22,129 nucleotides of DNA. Source: Ophiothrix spiculata (taxonomy: Eukaryota > Echinodermata > Ophiuroidea > Amphilepidida > Ophiotrichidae). Location of the stretch: assembly GCA_000969725.1 (NCBI GenBank), contig JXSR01S034066.1; one strand, given 5' to 3'. Each line of letters opens with the position of its first letter. The first letter of the stretch is position 1. Positions 20,725-22,129 of this stretch are shown here, piece by piece. Position numbers and translations under genes: made by a program. Below the pieces are notes generated by a model. That model saw only the letters and a list, made by a program, of their open reading frames with translations, had not been told where the DNA came from and did no database searches.

Positions 20725-20900
20725 ATCACCAATGGCAATTCCAATTCCAATGCCTTATTGAAATTCCATTTAAATAAACTCCACCTGTACAAGTCACTTC
20801 CAGACACACAACTTCAATATGTGTTTTGTGTGTTTTGAATTAATCTTTCCTTTAATACACTAATACACTGTAAAAAATTCAATGACTGGAAAGTGACTCC
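20725..20900 (+). repeat. 175-bp array, unit 1
   Basis: The unit starts ATCACCAATGGCAATTCC, right after the LINE tail, and ends TCAATGACTGGAAAGTGACT CC. It is the one uninterrupted unit. Its TTTAATACAC at 20851-20860 is the counterpart of the site occupied by the composite element in unit 2. It contains several AATTCC motifs in its first 40 bases. Confidence 0.9.
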
Positions 20901-21031
20901 ATCGCCAATGGTAATTCCAATTCCAATGCCTTATTGAAATTCCATTTAAATAAACTCCACCTGTACAAGTCACTTCCAGACACACAACTTCAGTATGTTT
21001 TGTGTGTGTTTTGAATCAATTTTTCCTTTAA

Positions 21032-21283
21032 CCCTTACCCTCCTACGTACTACAAAGTACTACAGTAAGAAATCAAGAATTAGCCTAAGTCGGAATACGT
21101 CACAGACGGCGGATATAAATGGTCAGGAAATTGCTGCCCAGGCAGGCCACGCTCGGTGGCTTGGCATAGCTGGACATTGGAACGGGATAGCAGGGGTCGG
21201 GGGTTCGAATCCCAGGGGGAACCCGAAATTTTTTCATGACGTATTTGGACTTAAGACTGTATTTAAGCGTGCAAGAGTAAGGG
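21032..21283 (+). mobile_element. Copy 1 of the tRNA-like TTAA element (252 bp)
   Basis: The ends CCCTTACCCTCCTACG and, inverted, CCCTTACTCTTGCACG match at 11 of 16 positions. The right flank is TTAT instead of TTAA. The body holds a tRNA-like stretch with a consensus B box. A GAAATTTTTTCATGACG segment follows. Identity to copy 2 is high: about eight substitutions and two indels. Confidence 0.8.
21162..21212 (+). promoter_or_regulatory. RNA polymerase III-like A and B boxes in copy 1
   Basis: TGGCATAGCTGG (21162-21173) fits the A box. GGTTCGAATCC (21202-21212) is a perfect B box. Their spacing is as in tRNA genes. The stems of a tRNA cloverleaf do not form well: the T arm has about three pairs and the acceptor does not pair. 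I read it as a tRNA-derived promoter and not a functional tRNA gene. Confidence 0.65.
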
Positions 21284-21325
21284 TTATTTAACACCATCAG
21301 CGTGTAGTACATATGCATCACTTAA

Positions 21326-21580
21326 CCCTTACCCTCCTACGTACTACAAAGTACTACAGTAAGATATCAAGAATTAGCCTAAGTCCGAATACGTCACAGA
21401 CGGCGGATATAAATGGTCAGGAAATTGCTGCCCGGGCAGGCCACTCTCGGTGGCTTGGCATAGCTGGACATTGGAACGGGATAGCTGGGGTCGGGGGTTT
21501 GAATCCCAGGGGGAAACGGGGGGAACCCGAAATTTTTTCATGACGTATTTGGACTTTACTTAAGCGTGCGAGAGTAAGGG
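21326..21580 (+). mobile_element. Copy 2 of the tRNA-like TTAA element (255 bp)
   Basis: Nearly identical to copy 1 and in the same orientation, flanked by TTAA on both sides (21322-21325, 21581-21584). Differences include a B-box change (TTCGAATCC to TTTGAATCC at 21498-21506), a roughly 10-base duplication of the GGGGGAA stretch around 21510-21525 and a small deletion near 21556. Confidence 0.8.
21456..21506 (+). promoter_or_regulatory. RNA polymerase III-like A and B boxes in copy 2
   Basis: The A box TGGCATAGCTGG (21456-21467) is intact. The B box has one C-to-T change at the CpG (GGTTTGAATCC, 21496-21506), as expected from decay of a methylated CpG. Confidence 0.55.
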
Positions 21581-21628
21581 TTAATACACTAATACACTGT
21601 AGAAATTCAATGACTGGAAAGTGACTCC

Positions 21629-21722
21629 ATCGCCAATGGTAATTTCAATTCCAATGCCTTATTGAAATTCCATTTAAATAAAAACCACCTGTACAAGTCA
21701 CTTTCAGACACACAACTTCAAT
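21629..21722 (+). repeat. 175-bp array, unit 3 (partial)
   Basis: ATCGCCAATGGTAATTTC starts the unit, which matches unit 1 through ACACACAACTTCAAT and then leaves the repeat at about 21722. Confidence 0.85.
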
Positions 21723-21986
21723 CTCAGAACCGCAAGCCTTTAGTCACAATCAATGCCTGGGAAATGCAGAAAACACCCACAAACAAATCGTCCTTATTTC
21801 TGATACATTCAAACTTTAATTTAGTAGTTTCTTGAACCAGGCAGCCATTTTGATGTTCATTGTCTGTTTGTACATATAACTCTGAAACTGAATGAATCTA
21901 CCTATTGGAGATAATGAATTCTAATCCTGAAATATGGGCAATTCTCATAACATCACTAAAGATGATGCATGATAAAACTATATATA
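21723..21986. other. Non-coding stretch, nothing recognised
   Basis: No reading frame, RNA gene or repeat seen. Confidence 0.4.
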
Positions 21987-22020
21987 TGAGGGGTGCCCTG
22001 GCAAAATGAGCAGAATGTCA
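21987..22020 (+). mobile_element. Left end of a diverged 42-bp-TIR MITE
   Basis: TGAGGGGTGCCCTGGCAAAA and the following GAGCAGAA stretch match the terminal repeat of the MITE at 8286-8725 at about 27 of 34 positions. The end is preceded by TA, as in that copy. The rest of the element is not visible; it is cut by another insertion and by the window end. Confidence 0.65.
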
Positions 22021-22035
22021 TGAATTTCAAAATGG

Positions 22036-22129
22036 ACATAAGACATAAGACATAAGAATTTATTTCTTCCACATATGAAAAATTACAGTAACAACATATC
22101 AAAAATAGTACAATCAACTGTATCAAACA
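22036..22129 (-). mobile_element. 3' end of a LINE-like element with (CTTATGT)n tail, minus strand
   Basis: Three perfect ACATAAG repeats (22036-22056) lead into AATTTATTTCTTCC. Read on the minus strand this is a 3' UTR with an AATAAA-like signal followed by a short tandem tail, as in CR1/L2-like retrotransposons. The element runs off the window. It begins about 15 bases after the MITE end and probably inserted into that MITE. Confidence 0.55.

Larger units (their letters stand above)
21028..21584. mobile_element. Composite piggyBac-like element: two direct copies between TTAA sites
   Basis: The block begins TTAA-CCCTTACCCTCC and ends AGAGTAAGGG-TTAA. The uninterrupted unit 1 has a single TTAA at the equivalent place (20852-20855), so insertion duplicated TTAA. 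Termini of the CCC...GGG type with a TTAA duplication are the signature of piggyBac transposons. The block contains two direct copies (21032-21283 and 21326-21580) separated by about 42 bases. It encodes no transposase. A TA duplication (mariner type) is also compatible with the junctions, though less favoured by the CCC ends. Confidence 0.75.
20901..21628 (+). repeat. 175-bp array, unit 2 (interrupted)
   Basis: The unit begins ATCGCCAATGGTAATTCC. It runs to the TTAA at 21028-21031, is interrupted by the composite element, and resumes with TTAATACACTAATACACTG at 21581. Without the 553-bp insertion the unit measures 175 bp. Confidence 0.9.

Noticed and set aside
21030..21045. Telomere-like AACCCTTACCCT
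   Set aside because: It is the terminal repeat of the TTAA element and is not tandemly repeated, so it is not an interstitial telomere.
21162..21235. A genuine tRNA gene
   Set aside because: Only the A and B boxes fit. The acceptor stem does not pair and the T stem is poor.
21100..21321. Minus-strand open frame containing PPGIRTPDP
   Set aside because: This string is a known by-product of translating tRNA-like sequences in reverse. It coincides with the B box of copy 1 and is not a gene.
1..22129. CRISPR array, prokaryotic operon or viral genome
   Set aside because: Spliced exon, LINE and MITEs show animal nuclear DNA. No regularly spaced short repeats of CRISPR type and no operon-like gene packing exist.

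Overview
This window is AT-rich, repeat-dense eukaryotic DNA. It looks like part of a large animal gene, because the only conventional coding sequence I can recognise is one spliced exon on the minus strand (6058-6166). That exon encodes the S1 segment of domain I of a Cav1 (L-type) voltage-gated calcium channel alpha-1 subunit, with a strong splice acceptor and donor. No neighbouring Cav1 exon is recognisable, so most of the window is probably intronic. The exon sequence, the AT-richness and the LINE and short-transposon content suggest an invertebrate metazoan, perhaps a mollusc or another lophotrochozoan. The species cannot be fixed from the sequence alone.

Layout from the left: a LINE-like 3' tail (1-176); a short element with 20-bp inverted ends (1138-1493) next to a small hairpin (1506-1588); an 860-bp block packed with copies of a GACTCTCGGYTAAG motif in both orientations, enclosing an independent foldback (2031-2891); a three-unit direct repeat split by a tRNA-derived SINE on the minus strand (2933-3740); a hAT-like MITE with a near-perfect 8-bp target duplication (4053-4554); the Cav1 exon; a perfect 30-bp palindrome (6842-6871); a hairpin motif present three times (6557, 7233, 8742); a 440-bp MITE with perfect 42-bp inverted ends (8286-8725); a 46-bp hairpin (9741-9786); a 193-bp foldback (10256-10448); a 49-bp minisatellite (13060-13305); and a minus-strand LINE 3' end (13955-14150).

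The right end (17077-22129) is a nest of insertions. A hAT-like MITE with subterminal repeats abuts an array of about 175-bp units. A 5'-truncated non-LTR retrotransposon interrupts one unit (endonuclease and reverse transcriptase, broken by a one-base frameshift). Another unit is interrupted by a composite of two direct copies of a TTAA-flanked, CCC...GGG-ended element that carries RNA polymerase III-like A and B boxes. An uninterrupted unit in the same array preserves the empty insertion site. The window closes with another end of the 42-bp-TIR MITE family, itself followed by a minus-strand LINE 3' tail.

Apart from the calcium channel exon, nothing here looks like a working host gene. The interest lies in the transposon architectures, the composite tRNA-like piggyBac-type element in particular, and in several unexplained hairpins.
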